A DNA stretch of 62,594 nucleotides from JBFMCC01 sp034435275 (lineage in GTDB: Bacteria > Chloroflexota > Anaerolineae > Anaerolineales > Villigracilaceae). The stretch spans positions 1 through 62,594 of the forward strand of contig DAOTXP010000027.1 of NCBI GenBank assembly GCA_034435275.1, written 5' to 3'. Below, piece by piece: positions 7,700-15,755 of the stretch. Below the pieces are notes generated by a model. That model had not been told where the DNA came from, made no database searches, and worked only from the letters and a program-made list of their open reading frames with translations. How positions within the stretch are numbered: position 1 is the stretch's first letter; every line of letters starts with the position of its first letter. The position numbers were made by a program, and so were the translations under genes.

Positions 7700-8617
7700 A
7701 TGGCACGCAAAGTAAAGATCATCTTGAACCCGATGGCGGATATGGGTCATGCCTGGCGGGTAGCGCGCGACCTGCGTCCGATTGTGGAAGAACACGGCAA
7801 CTGCGACTGGAGCGGAACGGTCTATCCCACCCACGCCATCGAACTGGCGCGCAAGGCGGGCGAAGATGGCTATGAGATGGTCATCGCCATGGGCGGCGAC
7901 GGTACCGTGCACGAAGTAGTCAATGGCATCATGCAAGTTCCAGAGAATAAACGTCCCATTCTGGGCGTCGTGCCGGTCGGATCGGGCAATGACTTTGCCC
8001 ATGCCATCGGCGTCCCCATGCAGGCCGACCGCGCCTTGGCGCACGCGCTCGAAGGCGAATCATCCACAATTGACCTCGGCCTGATGACGGACGAACACGG
8101 CCGCAGGGAATATTTCGACAACACGCTTGGCATGGGCTTCGATGCCGTGGTTACCATTCGTTCCCACCGCCTGCCCATCGTGCGCGGTTTCCTCATGTAC
8201 CTCACCGCCGTCATTCAGACCATCCTCCTCAATCACGACCCCGCCCGTGTCGAAATCGAAACGGACCGGGAGCAATGGCAGGATAACGTCCTGATGGCTA
8301 CGCTCTGCAACGGCGGGCGCGAGGGCGGCGGGTTCATCCTCTCGCCCGATTCCAGCATGACCGACGGCGCGCTCGAATACCTCACTGTCCAGAAAGTCTC
8401 GCGCGCCATGATGTTCCGCCTGCTCCCCGAATTCATGCGCGGCACGCATCGCCGCTTCAAGCAGATTCGCATGGGGTCGTGCACGCGGCTTACGCTCACA
8501 TCCGACCGCCCGCTCTACATCCACGCCGACGGCGAGGTCTTTACCAGTTTTGGCAGTCATTTGCGAAAGGTCACGATTGACATTCTGCCGGGCGCGTTGA
8601 AAGTCGTCAAAGGTTGA
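7700..8617 (+). CDS. diacylglycerol kinase-family lipid kinase
   Basis: 305 aa. Begins KVKIILNPMA and carries the DAGK catalytic signature MGGDGTVHEVVNGI with the following PVGSGNDFA nucleotide-binding loop. The C-terminal beta-sandwich (about residues 130-300) contains the conserved IHADGE. Such YegS/DgkB-like enzymes phosphorylate diacylglycerol or related lipids at the inner membrane face. The ATG selected has AAGGAG 6 bp upstream; the earlier in-frame start at 7661 has no RBS. It lies alone after a repeat-filled gap. Confidence 0.92.
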   Translation: MARKVKIILNPMADMGHAWRVARDLRPIVEEHGNCDWSGTVYPTHAIELARKAGEDGYEMVIAMGGDGTVHEVVNGIMQVPENKRPILGVVPVGSGNDFAHAIGVPMQADRALAHALEGESSTIDLGLMTDEHGRREYFDNTLGMGFDAVVTIRSHRLPIVRGFLMYLTAVIQTILLNHDPARVEIETDREQWQDNVLMATLCNGGREGGGFILSPDSSMTDGALEYLTVQKVSRAMMFRLLPEFMRGTHRRFKQIRMGSCTRLTLTSDRPLYIHADGEVFTSFGSHLRKVTIDILPGALKVVKG

Positions 8618-8619
8618 AC

Positions 8620-8683
8620 GTTGCAGGTCGAAGGTTGGAAGGTTACAATGCAGTCGGCCACCTTCAACTTCTTAACCTGCAAT
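8620..8683. repeat. imperfect intergenic palindrome
   Basis: TTGCAGG (8621-8627) pairs with CCTGCAA (8676-8682), with further partial complementarity inside (GTTGGAAGG against CCTTCAAC). It fills the 79-bp gap before the helicase-associated-domain gene and resembles the mobile palindromes elsewhere in the window. Confidence 0.5.
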
Positions 8684-8696
8684 CTTAAACCGACGC

Positions 8697-10325
8697 ATGC
8701 CCAGCCTGCTTGCCTCCCTCCAAAAACATGATCTCGGACATCTGCGCATCGTCGCAGGATTATGGGGATTGGAATTGGAGTCCGGCGAATCCGACGCGGC
8801 CGCCGAGAAACTGGCCGCATCCATCCTTGACCATGAACTGATCGCCGAGTTAATTGCCTCTCTCTCATCTGAAGCCCGCGCCGCGCTCGACGCGTTGATT
8901 TCCCATCATGGACGCCTCCCCTGGGCGGAGTTTACGCGGCGCTTCGGCGGGATCCGCGAAATGGGCGCGGCCAAACGCGACCGCGAACAACCGCACCTCC
9001 ATCCCGCCTCGCCTGCGGAGACACTGTTCTACCGCGCCCTGCTGGCACGCGCCTTTTTCGATACCCCCGGCGGCCCGCAGGAATTTGCCTACATCCCCGA
9101 GGACTTGCTGACGTTAATTCACCACGGAGAACACAGAGAAAAAACAAAAAAAGACACTATGCTCTCTATGATGGGCCCTGAACCGCTTGGCCGTCCCGCG
9201 ACGTCCGCTGAACGCGGACGCGAGATTCTCGCCAAGGATCATCTCCTGGATGATGCCACCACTCTGCTGGCCGCATTGAGGATGGGTATCGCGCTGCCTG
9301 CGACAACGATACCCCCCGGCATCGTTCGAGAATTCCTGCTGGTCGCCGGCCTGGTCAGAAAAGACAAACCGCAGCCTGAGCCTGTTCGGCGATTCCTCGA
9401 AATGCCGCGCGCCGATGCGATAAAACTGCTCAGTGAGTCATGGCGATTCAGCGAATCGTTTAACGAACTGCGTCAAATGCCAGGCCTGATCATGGAAGGG
9501 GAGTGGAGCAATCAACCTCTGGCCGTGCGCAGATTTTTGCTGGATTTGCTCGAAGCCATTCCCATCGGCAAATGGTGGAGCCTGCCCGCCTTCGTCCGCG
9601 CGGTGAAGGAGAAACACACCGATTTCCAGCGCCCGGCGGGAGATTACGATTCCTGGTTTATCAAGCGCGCGTCGGATGGCGTATACTTGCGCGGCTTCGC
9701 CTGCTGGGATGAAGTGGACGGCGCGCTGGTTAAATATTTCATCACAGGCATTTTACACTGGCTCGGCATGGTTGACCTGTCCCTGCCCGAGGGCACAAAA
9801 GAACCGACCGCGTTTCGGCTTGTGCCCCCCGCTTCGCGAATCTCGAACCTCGAAAACGGCAGGGTTGCGATTACTTCCAGCGGAAAGATTTCCATCCCGC
9901 GGCTGACGCCGCGTGTGGTTCGTTATCAGATTGCACGTTTCTGCGAGTGGGGCGAACCGAAGGCGGACGAGTATCGTTACTCCATCACAGCCGCGTCGCT
10001 GGCGCGCGCCAAAGAGCAGGGACTCAAAGTAGTACAATTGCTGTCCCTGCTGGCAAAACACAGCGCGGGCATCCCGCCCGTGCTGGTGAAGGCGCTCAAA
10101 CGCTGGGAGGTTAATGGGACCGAGGCGCGAGTGGAGAGACAGGTCGTTTTGAGGGTCAGCCGGCCGGAGGTCCTGGACGAGTTGCGCAAATCGAAGGCGG
10201 CGCGTTTTCTGGGCGAATCGCTCGGGCCGACGTCAGTTATCGTCAAGGCCGGGGCTGTCTCACAAGTGATGGCCGCGCTGGCGGAATTGGGCCTGCTGGC
10301 GGAGGATCGTTCGGAATCCCTTTGA
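8697..10325 (+). CDS. helicase-associated (XPB/Ssl2 N-terminal-like) domain protein
   Basis: 542 aa. The C-terminal part (from about residue 385, GKISIPRLTPRVVRYQIARF) resembles the XPB_Ssl2-N / Helicase_C_3 domain found N-terminal to some XPB-type helicases and as stand-alone proteins in Chloroflexota and Actinobacteria. The N-terminal half is alpha-helical and may contain winged-helix segments. No Walker motifs are present, so it is not itself a helicase; a nucleic-acid-linked role is only inferred. Residues about 141-160 (HHGEHREKTKKDTMLSMM) derive from a repeat inserted in frame. There is no clear Shine-Dalgarno. The stop codon overlaps the -35 of the rpmH promoter. Confidence 0.7.
   Translation: MPSLLASLQKHDLGHLRIVAGLWGLELESGESDAAAEKLAASILDHELIAELIASLSSEARAALDALISHHGRLPWAEFTRRFGGIREMGAAKRDREQPHLHPASPAETLFYRALLARAFFDTPGGPQEFAYIPEDLLTLIHHGEHREKTKKDTMLSMMGPEPLGRPATSAERGREILAKDHLLDDATTLLAALRMGIALPATTIPPGIVREFLLVAGLVRKDKPQPEPVRRFLEMPRADAIKLLSESWRFSESFNELRQMPGLIMEGEWSNQPLAVRRFLLDLLEAIPIGKWWSLPAFVRAVKEKHTDFQRPAGDYDSWFIKRASDGVYLRGFACWDEVDGALVKYFITGILHWLGMVDLSLPEGTKEPTAFRLVPPASRISNLENGRVAITSSGKISIPRLTPRVVRYQIARFCEWGEPKADEYRYSITAASLARAKEQGLKVVQLLSLLAKHSAGIPPVLVKALKRWEVNGTEARVERQVVLRVSRPEVLDELRKSKAARFLGESLGPTSVIVKAGAVSQVMAALAELGLLAEDRSESL
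9116..9175. repeat. palindromic repeat inserted in frame in the helicase-associated protein
   Basis: CACCACGGAGAACACAGAG (9120-9138) and, in inverted form, CTATGCTCTCTATGATGGG (9157-9175) flank an A-rich centre. The first arm is the familiar CCACGGAGAACAC-type intergenic repeat. The surrounding codons are GC-rich, so the A-rich insert stands out in composition. Confidence 0.6.
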
Positions 10326-10351
10326 CCGAATCGGATACGGTACGGTATAAT
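10322..10351 (+). promoter_or_regulatory. sigma-A-type promoter of rpmH-rnpA-yidD
   Basis: TTGACC (10322-10327), 18-bp spacer, TATAAT (10346-10351). The -10 is inside a perfect 15-bp palindrome, ACGGTAT-A-ATACCGT. The -35 overlaps the stop codon of the gene upstream. The transcript would have a leader of about 58 nt with a small CAGCTC/GAGTTG hairpin. Confidence 0.75.
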
Positions 10352-10415
10352 ACCGTGCCTAAACCCTGCCAACAGCTCTCTTCGGGGAGTTGAATTATCA
10401 TTGACGAGGAAGTAA

Positions 10416-10586
10416 ATGCCCAAGCGAACGTATCAACCGAAAATCCGCCGCCGCGTGCGCGTGCACGGATTCCGCGCCCGCAACGCGAGCGCCGACGGCC
10501 GCGCCGTCCTTAAGCGCCGCCGATTGCGCGGCCGCTACAAATTGACCACGCGTGCCAATCAGCACGTCAAACGGACGCGCTGGTAG
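10416..10586 (+). CDS. rpmH: 50S ribosomal protein L34
   Basis: 56 aa, very basic: starts MPKRTYQPKIRRRVRVHGFR and ends HVKRTRW. Typical L34 has about 44-50 residues and the RVHGFR core is unmistakable. It is a component of the large ribosomal subunit. A GACGAGGAAG Shine-Dalgarno lies a few bases upstream. It heads the usual rpmH-rnpA-yidD order, but dnaA is not found on its upstream side. Confidence 0.97.
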   Translation: MPKRTYQPKIRRRVRVHGFRARNASADGRAVLKRRRLRGRYKLTTRANQHVKRTRW

Positions 10587-10619
10587 AGTCGGCGCGGCGG
10601 AGTTTTTCAGGGCTCGCGG

Positions 10620-10967
10620 GTGCAGCGCAAGTTCCGACTGACCCGGTCCACCGACTTCAAGCGGGTGCGGCGTTTCGGGAAATCCTATGCCCACCCGTTT
10701 GTCGTGCTGGTGGTGCAGGCCAGCGACCAGCCCAAAGTCCGTGTGGCCGTGACCGCCGGGCGGACGGTGGGGAACGCGGTGCAACGCAACCGCTCCAAAC
10801 GCCTCCTGCGCGCCGCCGCCCAGTCGCTCATCCCCGACCTCGTGTCGGGCAACGATCTGCTTCTGATCGCCCGCGCCCCCCTTGCCGATAAGACCATGCC
10901 CGAAGCCCGCGATGCCTTGCAAGTCCTTCTGCGCCGCGCCGGGCTGTTGACCCCTGATGCAGTCTGA
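10620..10967 (+). CDS. rnpA: ribonuclease P protein component
   Basis: 115 aa, starting with GTG (MQRKFRLTRSTDFKRVRRFG). The RNase P protein signature is RNRSKRLLRAA (residues about 60-70), in the RNR motif that contacts the catalytic RNA in pre-tRNA 5' processing. It lies 33 bp after rpmH and overlaps yidD by 11 bp, showing translational coupling. The RNA subunit gene is not in this window. Confidence 0.96.
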   Translation: MQRKFRLTRSTDFKRVRRFGKSYAHPFVVLVVQASDQPKVRVAVTAGRTVGNAVQRNRSKRLLRAAAQSLIPDLVSGNDLLLIARAPLADKTMPEARDALQVLLRRAGLLTPDAV

Positions 10968-11247
10968 ATTCCATCTCCACGATTACCCGGACGAGCCGCG
11001 CCTGCGCGACCTGCCACGTACGCCCTTCAACTGGCCGCGCCTTGCCCTGCTGGCGTTCATCCGCCTGTACCAGATGGCAGTTTCTCCCAGTTTGCCCGCG
11101 AACACCTGCCGCTTTTATCCTTCCTGTTCTCATTACGGTTATCAGGCCATTTATAAACATGGCGCACTCAAAGGCTCCGTGATGGCCGCGTGGCGCGTCC
11201 TGCGTTGCAATCCGTTCAACCCCGGCGGGTATGACCCCGTTCCCTAG
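10957..11247 (+). CDS. yidD: membrane protein insertion efficiency factor YidD
   Basis: 96 aa. The core motifs FIRLYQMAVSPSLPANTCRF, YPSCSHYGYQAI and CNPFNPGGYDPVP are diagnostic; the three cysteines are conserved. It is a small amphipathic protein thought to help YidC-dependent insertion at the inner membrane. The N-terminal 25 residues are a longer leader than in most homologues. Its ATG lies inside the end of rnpA. Confidence 0.95.
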   Translation: MQSEFHLHDYPDEPRLRDLPRTPFNWPRLALLAFIRLYQMAVSPSLPANTCRFYPSCSHYGYQAIYKHGALKGSVMAAWRVLRCNPFNPGGYDPVP

Positions 11248-11263
11248 GAGTGAAATCAATTCG

Positions 11264-12340
11264 ATGAAAGCCAATCGTTTTGTGTTGTTCTTTGCGCTGG
11301 CCCTCGGCGCCTTGTTCCTTTCGGCATGTGGAACGCCTGTATCTGCCAGTTGGCCCGGGCTGGCTGCTTCGGAAGAGGCCGCCTATCTTGCCACCGGGCC
11401 GTTTGTGTACGCAGTCCGCCTCGAAGACGGCGACGAGCTCTGGCGTTTTCCCGAAAAGGCCGATGGCAAATTGCAGTTCTATTCGAACCCGGTGCTCACC
11501 GCCGATGGATTGGTTCTTCTTGGGAGCAGCGGGACGGGCCATGATTTTATCGCCGTGGATGCCGAGACGGGTAACGCGGATTGGTCATTCACCGGCGCCC
11601 AGGGCGCATGGCAGGCCGGCCCGCTGGTTGTGGACCATTTCATCTACGCCCCCAACACGGACGGATTCCTGTACGTCTTCGACCTCAACATCGAAGGCGA
11701 TGACAAACTGACGTGGAGCCTCGAACTGGACGGCCCGCTGTGGGCCATGCCCGCCACCGACGGCCAATACATCTACGTAACCTCCCTCGACCACCATTTA
11801 TACGCCGTGGATCCGCAATCCGAGTCGATTGTCTGGTCAGTGGAGTTGAACGGCGCCGCGCCCGGTACGCCGGCCATGGACGCGAACGGGACGCTCTTCG
11901 TCGGTACGTTTGGGAAATCGGTTCAGGCCGTTGACACGTCCCGCCGCGCCATCGCCTGGAGCATTCCCACTGAGGGCTGGGTGTGGGGCGGACCTCTTCT
12001 CATTAACGATGTCCTTTACCTTGGCGACTTGGAAGGCAACTTTTACGCCTTCAACTCCAGCGGCAAACCGGCCGGGGATCAGTACCAGCCCGACGGTCCC
12101 ATCCTCGCCAGTCCGATGATGATTGGCGAACAGGTCATTTTTGTCACCGAGAATGGCACGGTCTATGCCGCTGAAAACGGGACCGATCCCAAGAGCCTGG
12201 AAAAACTGGACGGCAAGTTGTATACCACGCCCGTTGCCGCCGGTGACCTGATCCTGGTTGCCCCGTTCCAGGGCGAGTTCCTGCTCATTGCCCTCGACCA
12301 GCAGGGCAAACAGGCCTGGACGTTCACGCCGGAAAACTAA
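11264..12340 (+). CDS. PQQ-like beta-propeller lipoprotein
   Basis: 358 aa. The start is taken at MKANRFVLFFALALGALF, which gives a proper lipoprotein signal peptide ending LSAC (lipobox, Cys about residue 23). The rest is a run of seven or so WD40/PQQ-like blades, for example YAVRLEDGDELWRF, FIAVDAETGNADWSF and YAVDPQSESIVWSVEL, as in BamB. It should be anchored outside the cytoplasmic membrane. It sits between yidD and yidC, so a scaffold role in membrane or surface protein assembly is an attractive inference. An upstream in-frame start overlapping yidD has no signal-peptide logic. Confidence 0.85.
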   Translation: MKANRFVLFFALALGALFLSACGTPVSASWPGLAASEEAAYLATGPFVYAVRLEDGDELWRFPEKADGKLQFYSNPVLTADGLVLLGSSGTGHDFIAVDAETGNADWSFTGAQGAWQAGPLVVDHFIYAPNTDGFLYVFDLNIEGDDKLTWSLELDGPLWAMPATDGQYIYVTSLDHHLYAVDPQSESIVWSVELNGAAPGTPAMDANGTLFVGTFGKSVQAVDTSRRAIAWSIPTEGWVWGGPLLINDVLYLGDLEGNFYAFNSSGKPAGDQYQPDGPILASPMMIGEQVIFVTENGTVYAAENGTDPKSLEKLDGKLYTTPVAAGDLILVAPFQGEFLLIALDQQGKQAWTFTPEN

Positions 12341-12352
12341 GGAAGAAAACCT

Positions 12353-13144
12353 ATGTCACCCTGGGATTTATTCGTCTCCCTCTTCGTCAACGTATTACTC
12401 TGGATCTACGATGTGGTCGGTCAGAACTTCGGCCTGGCCATCATCCTGTTCACCATCCTCACCCGCATCGTGACCTGGCCGCTCAACGCCTCACAGATGA
12501 AAAGCACCAAGGTCATGCAGGATTTGCAAAACGACAAAGAGTGGCAGGACATCCAGAAGAAATACGCCAAGGACCGCGAAAAACTGGCGCAGGAACAGAT
12601 GCGCATCTACCGCGAACGCGGCGTCAATCCGTTTGCCTCCTGCCTGCCGACGCTCATTCAATTACCCATCATCTTTGCCCTCTATCAGAGCATCACGCGC
12701 TCGCTGGCCACCACTCCGCTGGCCCTCCTGCAACTGACCCGCTCCATCTCATCGTTCCTGGACGTATCCGCGCTCATCCCGCTCAACAGCAAATTCCTGT
12801 GGATGGATCTCGGCCGGCCTGAATTCGTGCCGCTGTTCGGTTTCAACCTGCCCACACTTGCGATCATCGTTGCCCTCACCACTTATATCCAGACCAAACT
12901 CACCACCCCGCCGAGTTCCAACCCCAACGATCAGTCCGCCGCGATGGCGCGTTCGATGAGCCTCACCATGCCGCTCATGCTCGGCTGGTTCGCGCTCACG
13001 TTCCCCTCGGGTCTGGCGGTTTACTTCGTGACCAGCAACCTGCTTGGCATTGCCCAATATGCCATGATGGGCAAGGCCAACTGGCGCAGTCTCCTGCCCG
13101 GCGGCAACAAGCCCGTTGTCCCTGCCAAGCCGTCTAAGAAATAA
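12353..13144 (+). CDS. yidC: YidC/Oxa1 membrane protein insertase
   Basis: 263 aa, the short form typical of Gram-positive-like and Chloroflexota YidC without the large periplasmic domain. Five hydrophobic segments are visible: about residues 5-28, 105-125, 150-185 and 200-235. The conserved cytoplasmic loop (MKSTKVMQDLQNDKEWQDIQ) precedes the RERGVNPFASCLPTLIQLPI segment. It inserts membrane proteins with or after SecYEG. It starts 12 bp after the lipoprotein gene and 21 bp before khpB, so the three are an operon. Confidence 0.95.
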   Translation: MSPWDLFVSLFVNVLLWIYDVVGQNFGLAIILFTILTRIVTWPLNASQMKSTKVMQDLQNDKEWQDIQKKYAKDREKLAQEQMRIYRERGVNPFASCLPTLIQLPIIFALYQSITRSLATTPLALLQLTRSISSFLDVSALIPLNSKFLWMDLGRPEFVPLFGFNLPTLAIIVALTTYIQTKLTTPPSSNPNDQSAAMARSMSLTMPLMLGWFALTFPSGLAVYFVTSNLLGIAQYAMMGKANWRSLLPGGNKPVVPAKPSKK

Positions 13145-13165
13145 TCCGACTCAGGGAGGTTTCCA

Positions 13166-13945
13166 ATGGACGAACGTACGACTCTCGAAGTCATTGCCCC
13201 CACCGTGGAAGAGGCTCTCGCCCAGGGTTTGGCCCAACTGGGTCTGACAGCCGACGCGGTCAGCGTCGAGGTAGTGGATGCCGGCGCCAAGGGACTCTTC
13301 GGACTGGGCGGACGCCAGGTGCGCGTCCGGCTGACGGTCAACGGGCCGAACGGCCTGCCCGCCTCCCGCGCGCACCCGGAACCGGCTCCGGCTGTAAAAC
13401 CCGAATCGGCCCCCGCGCCGGCCCCGCGTCCCGCGCGCCGCGAAGAGTCGGCTCCCGCCCCGGCCGAGGTCCACGACGAACTGCTCGATCAAACCGAGGC
13501 CATCGTCTCGAAATTACTCTTCCATTTGCAGCTCGAGGCCCAGGTCTCCGCGCATTACTCGGACATGGATAGCCCCGAGCGCCGCGTCATCAACGTGGAC
13601 GTGCGCGGCAGGGACTTGAGTGGATTGATCGGCCGCCACGCCGAAACGCTGAACGCCTTCCAGCATGTGGCCAGCCTGATGGTTGGCAAAGCCTCCGACC
13701 AGTGGGTGCAATTGGTGGTGGATGTGGAAGGCTACCGCCATCGCCGCGAGAAGCAGCTGCGCCAGATGGCCCAGCGCATGGCTGACCAGGCCGCCAAGAC
13801 CGGCCGCCGCCAGGTGCTCGAGCCGATGACCGCCGCCGAGCGCCGCATTGTGCACATGGAATTGCGCGGCCACCCGGCAGTGACCACCGAAAGCATCGGC
13901 GAAGAACCGAACCGCAAGATCACGATCGTCCCCAAAGAAGATTAA
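13166..13945 (+). CDS. khpB: KhpB/Jag RNA-binding protein (Jag_N-KH-R3H)
   Basis: 259 aa. Residues 1-55 are a Jag-N domain (KGLFGLGGRQVRVRL), followed by a Pro/Ala-rich linker (about 65-110), a KH domain (about 115-190, with DLSGLIGRHAETLNAFQ) and an R3H domain at the C-terminus (MTAAERRIVHMELRGHP). KhpB binds RNA and influences cell division and envelope growth in Firmicutes; it usually follows yidC as it does here. AGGGAGG forms the RBS. Confidence 0.94.
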   Translation: MDERTTLEVIAPTVEEALAQGLAQLGLTADAVSVEVVDAGAKGLFGLGGRQVRVRLTVNGPNGLPASRAHPEPAPAVKPESAPAPAPRPARREESAPAPAEVHDELLDQTEAIVSKLLFHLQLEAQVSAHYSDMDSPERRVINVDVRGRDLSGLIGRHAETLNAFQHVASLMVGKASDQWVQLVVDVEGYRHRREKQLRQMAQRMADQAAKTGRRQVLEPMTAAERRIVHMELRGHPAVTTESIGEEPNRKITIVPKED

Positions 13946-13951
13946 CATCGC

Positions 13952-13976
13952 AGGGGCGGGCCTTAGACCCGCCCCT
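13952..13976. repeat. GC-rich hairpin / dispersed repeat after khpB
   Basis: AGGGGCGGG and CCCGCCCCT form a perfect 9-bp stem with loop CCTTAGA. There is no T-run, so it is a weak terminator at best; the sequence matches a commonly dispersed GGGGCGGG palindrome. It lies just before the leaderless promoter of the PfkB gene. Confidence 0.6.
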
Positions 13977-13982
13977 ACCGTG

Positions 13983-13988
13983 TATAAT
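13983..13988 (+). promoter_or_regulatory. TATAAT -10 giving a leaderless mRNA for the PfkB gene
   Basis: TATAAT is followed by exactly 6 nt and then ATG, so transcription would begin at or next to the A of the start codon. No -35 of TTGACA type is seen. The same spacing occurs twice near 31430. Confidence 0.6.
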
Positions 13989-13994
13989 TTACAT

Positions 13995-14846
13995 ATGCTC
14001 AACCTGCTCCCGCTCGAGCCGGTCGATTATCTTGTTATCGGCCATCTGGCGCATGACCTGACTCCCGCGGGGCCGCGCCTGGGCGGGACGGCCGCCTTCG
14101 CGGCCTTGACGGCACGCGCGCTTGGCTTGCGCGTTGGGATCGTCACCGCGGTCGGCGCGGAGACTCCGCTTGGCGCGCTGGAGGGAATTCCCGTTGTCTC
14201 GGTCCCGTCAGAGCACAGCACGACCTTCGAGAACATTTATCACGAAAACGGGCGGATACAGATTTTGCATCACCGCGCTGCGCCGATTGATTTCAATCAA
14301 GTGCCCAAAGCCTGGCGGCGCGCCACCATCATTCATCTTGGCCCCATCGCGGGTGAAATAGCGCCGATTTTGCCGAAAGGCTTTTCCACCGAACTGCTCG
14401 GCCTGACTCCGCAGGGATGGCTGCGCGGCTGGGGCACGGACGGTCGCGTGCATCCCATCCGCTGGGAACATGCTGAAGAAGCACTGAACCAGGCCTCGGC
14501 CGTCGTGTTGAGCGCCGAGGACGTGGGCGGCGACGAGGAGCAGATCGAAGAATTCGTCCATGCCAGCCGCGTGCTGGCACTCACCGAAGGCGCGGCGGGC
14601 GCTCGATTATACTGGCATCGCGACCAGCGCCGTTTCCGTACGCCGCCCGTCGAGGAAGTGGATGCGACCGGCGCGGGCGACATCTTTGCGGCCGCATTTT
14701 TCATCCGCCTCTACGCCACGCGCGACCCATGGGAGGCCGCCCGTTTCGCCACCCGCCTCGCCGCGTATTCCACCTCGCGCATCGGCCTGGATGGAATACC
14801 TACTCAACAGGAAATCGAATCCTGCCTTGTGGAAGTCCTTCACTGA
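13995..14846 (+). CDS. PfkB-family carbohydrate kinase
   Basis: 283 aa. The ribokinase fold is shown by the GGTAAFAALTARALG substrate-side helix and by the PfkB signature DATGAGDIFAAAFF with its catalytic Asp near residue 225. The N-terminal lid is reduced, giving a compact kinase. The sugar or nucleoside substrate cannot be read from sequence. The start follows directly on a -10 box (leaderless); a GTG five codons upstream lies inside that promoter and is rejected. Confidence 0.85.
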   Translation: MLNLLPLEPVDYLVIGHLAHDLTPAGPRLGGTAAFAALTARALGLRVGIVTAVGAETPLGALEGIPVVSVPSEHSTTFENIYHENGRIQILHHRAAPIDFNQVPKAWRRATIIHLGPIAGEIAPILPKGFSTELLGLTPQGWLRGWGTDGRVHPIRWEHAEEALNQASAVVLSAEDVGGDEEQIEEFVHASRVLALTEGAAGARLYWHRDQRRFRTPPVEEVDATGAGDIFAAAFFIRLYATRDPWEAARFATRLAAYSTSRIGLDGIPTQQEIESCLVEVLH

Positions 14847-14883
14847 AACAATCGTAAATCTAAAATCATAAATCGAAAGTCGC

Positions 14884-15675
14884 ATGACTCGCATCTACAC
14901 TCTCGTCAACCAGAAAGGCGGAGTCGGCAAGACCACCACCGCCATCAATCTCGGCGCGTTCCTGGCGCAACTCGGCCAGCGCGTCCTCATCGTGGACCTC
15001 GACCCGCAGGCCAATGCCACCTCCTGCCTCGGCATTGACAAGACCACCGTTGCCAGCAGCACTTACGATGCCCTGATCGGGTCGGTGCCGCCTGCCTCGC
15101 TCACGTTGTACAACGAACGACTCAAGATGTCGCTCCTGCCCTCCTCGCCCGCGCTGGCCGGCGCGGAAGTGGAACTGGTCAACGAGGCGGCGCGCGAGTC
15201 GCGCCTCAAGCAGGCGGTGGAACAATTGGATGGTCGTTACGACTACATCCTGATTGACTGCCCGCCCTCGCTTGGATTGCTGACTGTCAACGGGCTCGTG
15301 GCGGCGCGGGACGGGGTGCTGATCCCCGTTCAATGCGAGTATCTCGCCCTCGAAGGACTCGGCCAATTGACCCAGACCATCCAGCGCGTCCGCTCCGGTC
15401 TCTTCCCGGGCCTGGAAGTGCGCGGCGTCATTCTGACCATGTTCGACCCGCGCACCAATCTGTCGGCGGATGTGGTCAAAGAGGTCAATCGCCACTTCCC
15501 TGACCGTGTCTTCAAGACGGTCGTGCCGCGCAGTATCCGCCTCGCCGAGGCGCCCTCATACGGACTGCCCGTCTCGGTCTACGCGCCGGGTTCGTCCGGC
15601 GCGCAGGCTTACGAGGCCCTGGCGCGTGAAATGCTGAAAGGCGATGGGTTGAAAGTAAAAGTTGCACAGATATAA
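14884..15675 (+). CDS. parA: chromosome-partitioning ATPase ParA (Soj)
   Basis: 263 aa. Deviant Walker A KGGVGKTTTAINLGAFLA near residues 11-28, DLDPQANATSCLGI (Walker A'), and DYILIDCPPSLGLLTVNGL (Walker B region) are all intact. ParA dimerises with ATP on the nucleoid and is released by ParB, moving the origin region. The gene is immediately upstream of parB, whose promoter lies over the parA 3' end. No Shine-Dalgarno is strong before the ATG. Confidence 0.95.
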   Translation: MTRIYTLVNQKGGVGKTTTAINLGAFLAQLGQRVLIVDLDPQANATSCLGIDKTTVASSTYDALIGSVPPASLTLYNERLKMSLLPSSPALAGAEVELVNEAARESRLKQAVEQLDGRYDYILIDCPPSLGLLTVNGLVAARDGVLIPVQCEYLALEGLGQLTQTIQRVRSGLFPGLEVRGVILTMFDPRTNLSADVVKEVNRHFPDRVFKTVVPRSIRLAEAPSYGLPVSVYAPGSSGAQAYEALAREMLKGDGLKVKVAQI

Positions 15676-15676
15676 T
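15649..15676 (+). promoter_or_regulatory. parB promoter within the end of parA
   Basis: TTGAAA (15649-15654), 16-bp spacer, TATAAT (15671-15676). It would let ParB be made independently of ParA. A leader of about 72 nt with two hairpins follows. Confidence 0.6.
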
Positions 15677-15682
15677 GCTCAC

Positions 15683-15724
15683 GCCGCCGTCCCCGGCGGC
15701 GGGTGGAGCGCCGAGACGGCGCTC
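15683..15724 (+). other. two adjacent hairpins in the parA-parB leader
   Basis: GCCGCC/GGCGGC (loop GTCCCC) is followed by GAGCGCC/GGCGCTC (loop GAGAC). Both would fold in the parB mRNA leader. They may be a repeat element or a control structure; no T-run follows either. Confidence 0.5.
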
Positions 15725-15755
15725 TGAGCTAAGTATGAGAAAGCAGGAGTAGTTT

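Noticed and set aside
10326..10415. Possible replication origin next to rpmH
   Set aside because: No cluster of TTATCCACA-type DnaA boxes, no dnaA gene and no AT-rich unwinding region; the stretch is explained by the rpmH promoter and leader.
13952..13976. Transcription terminator after khpB
   Set aside because: The stem is strong but there is no T-run on either strand; better described as a dispersed palindrome.
15676..15755. Possible parS site in the parA-parB region
   Set aside because: No TGTTTCACGTGAAACA-like palindrome is present here or elsewhere in the window; only two GC hairpins are seen.
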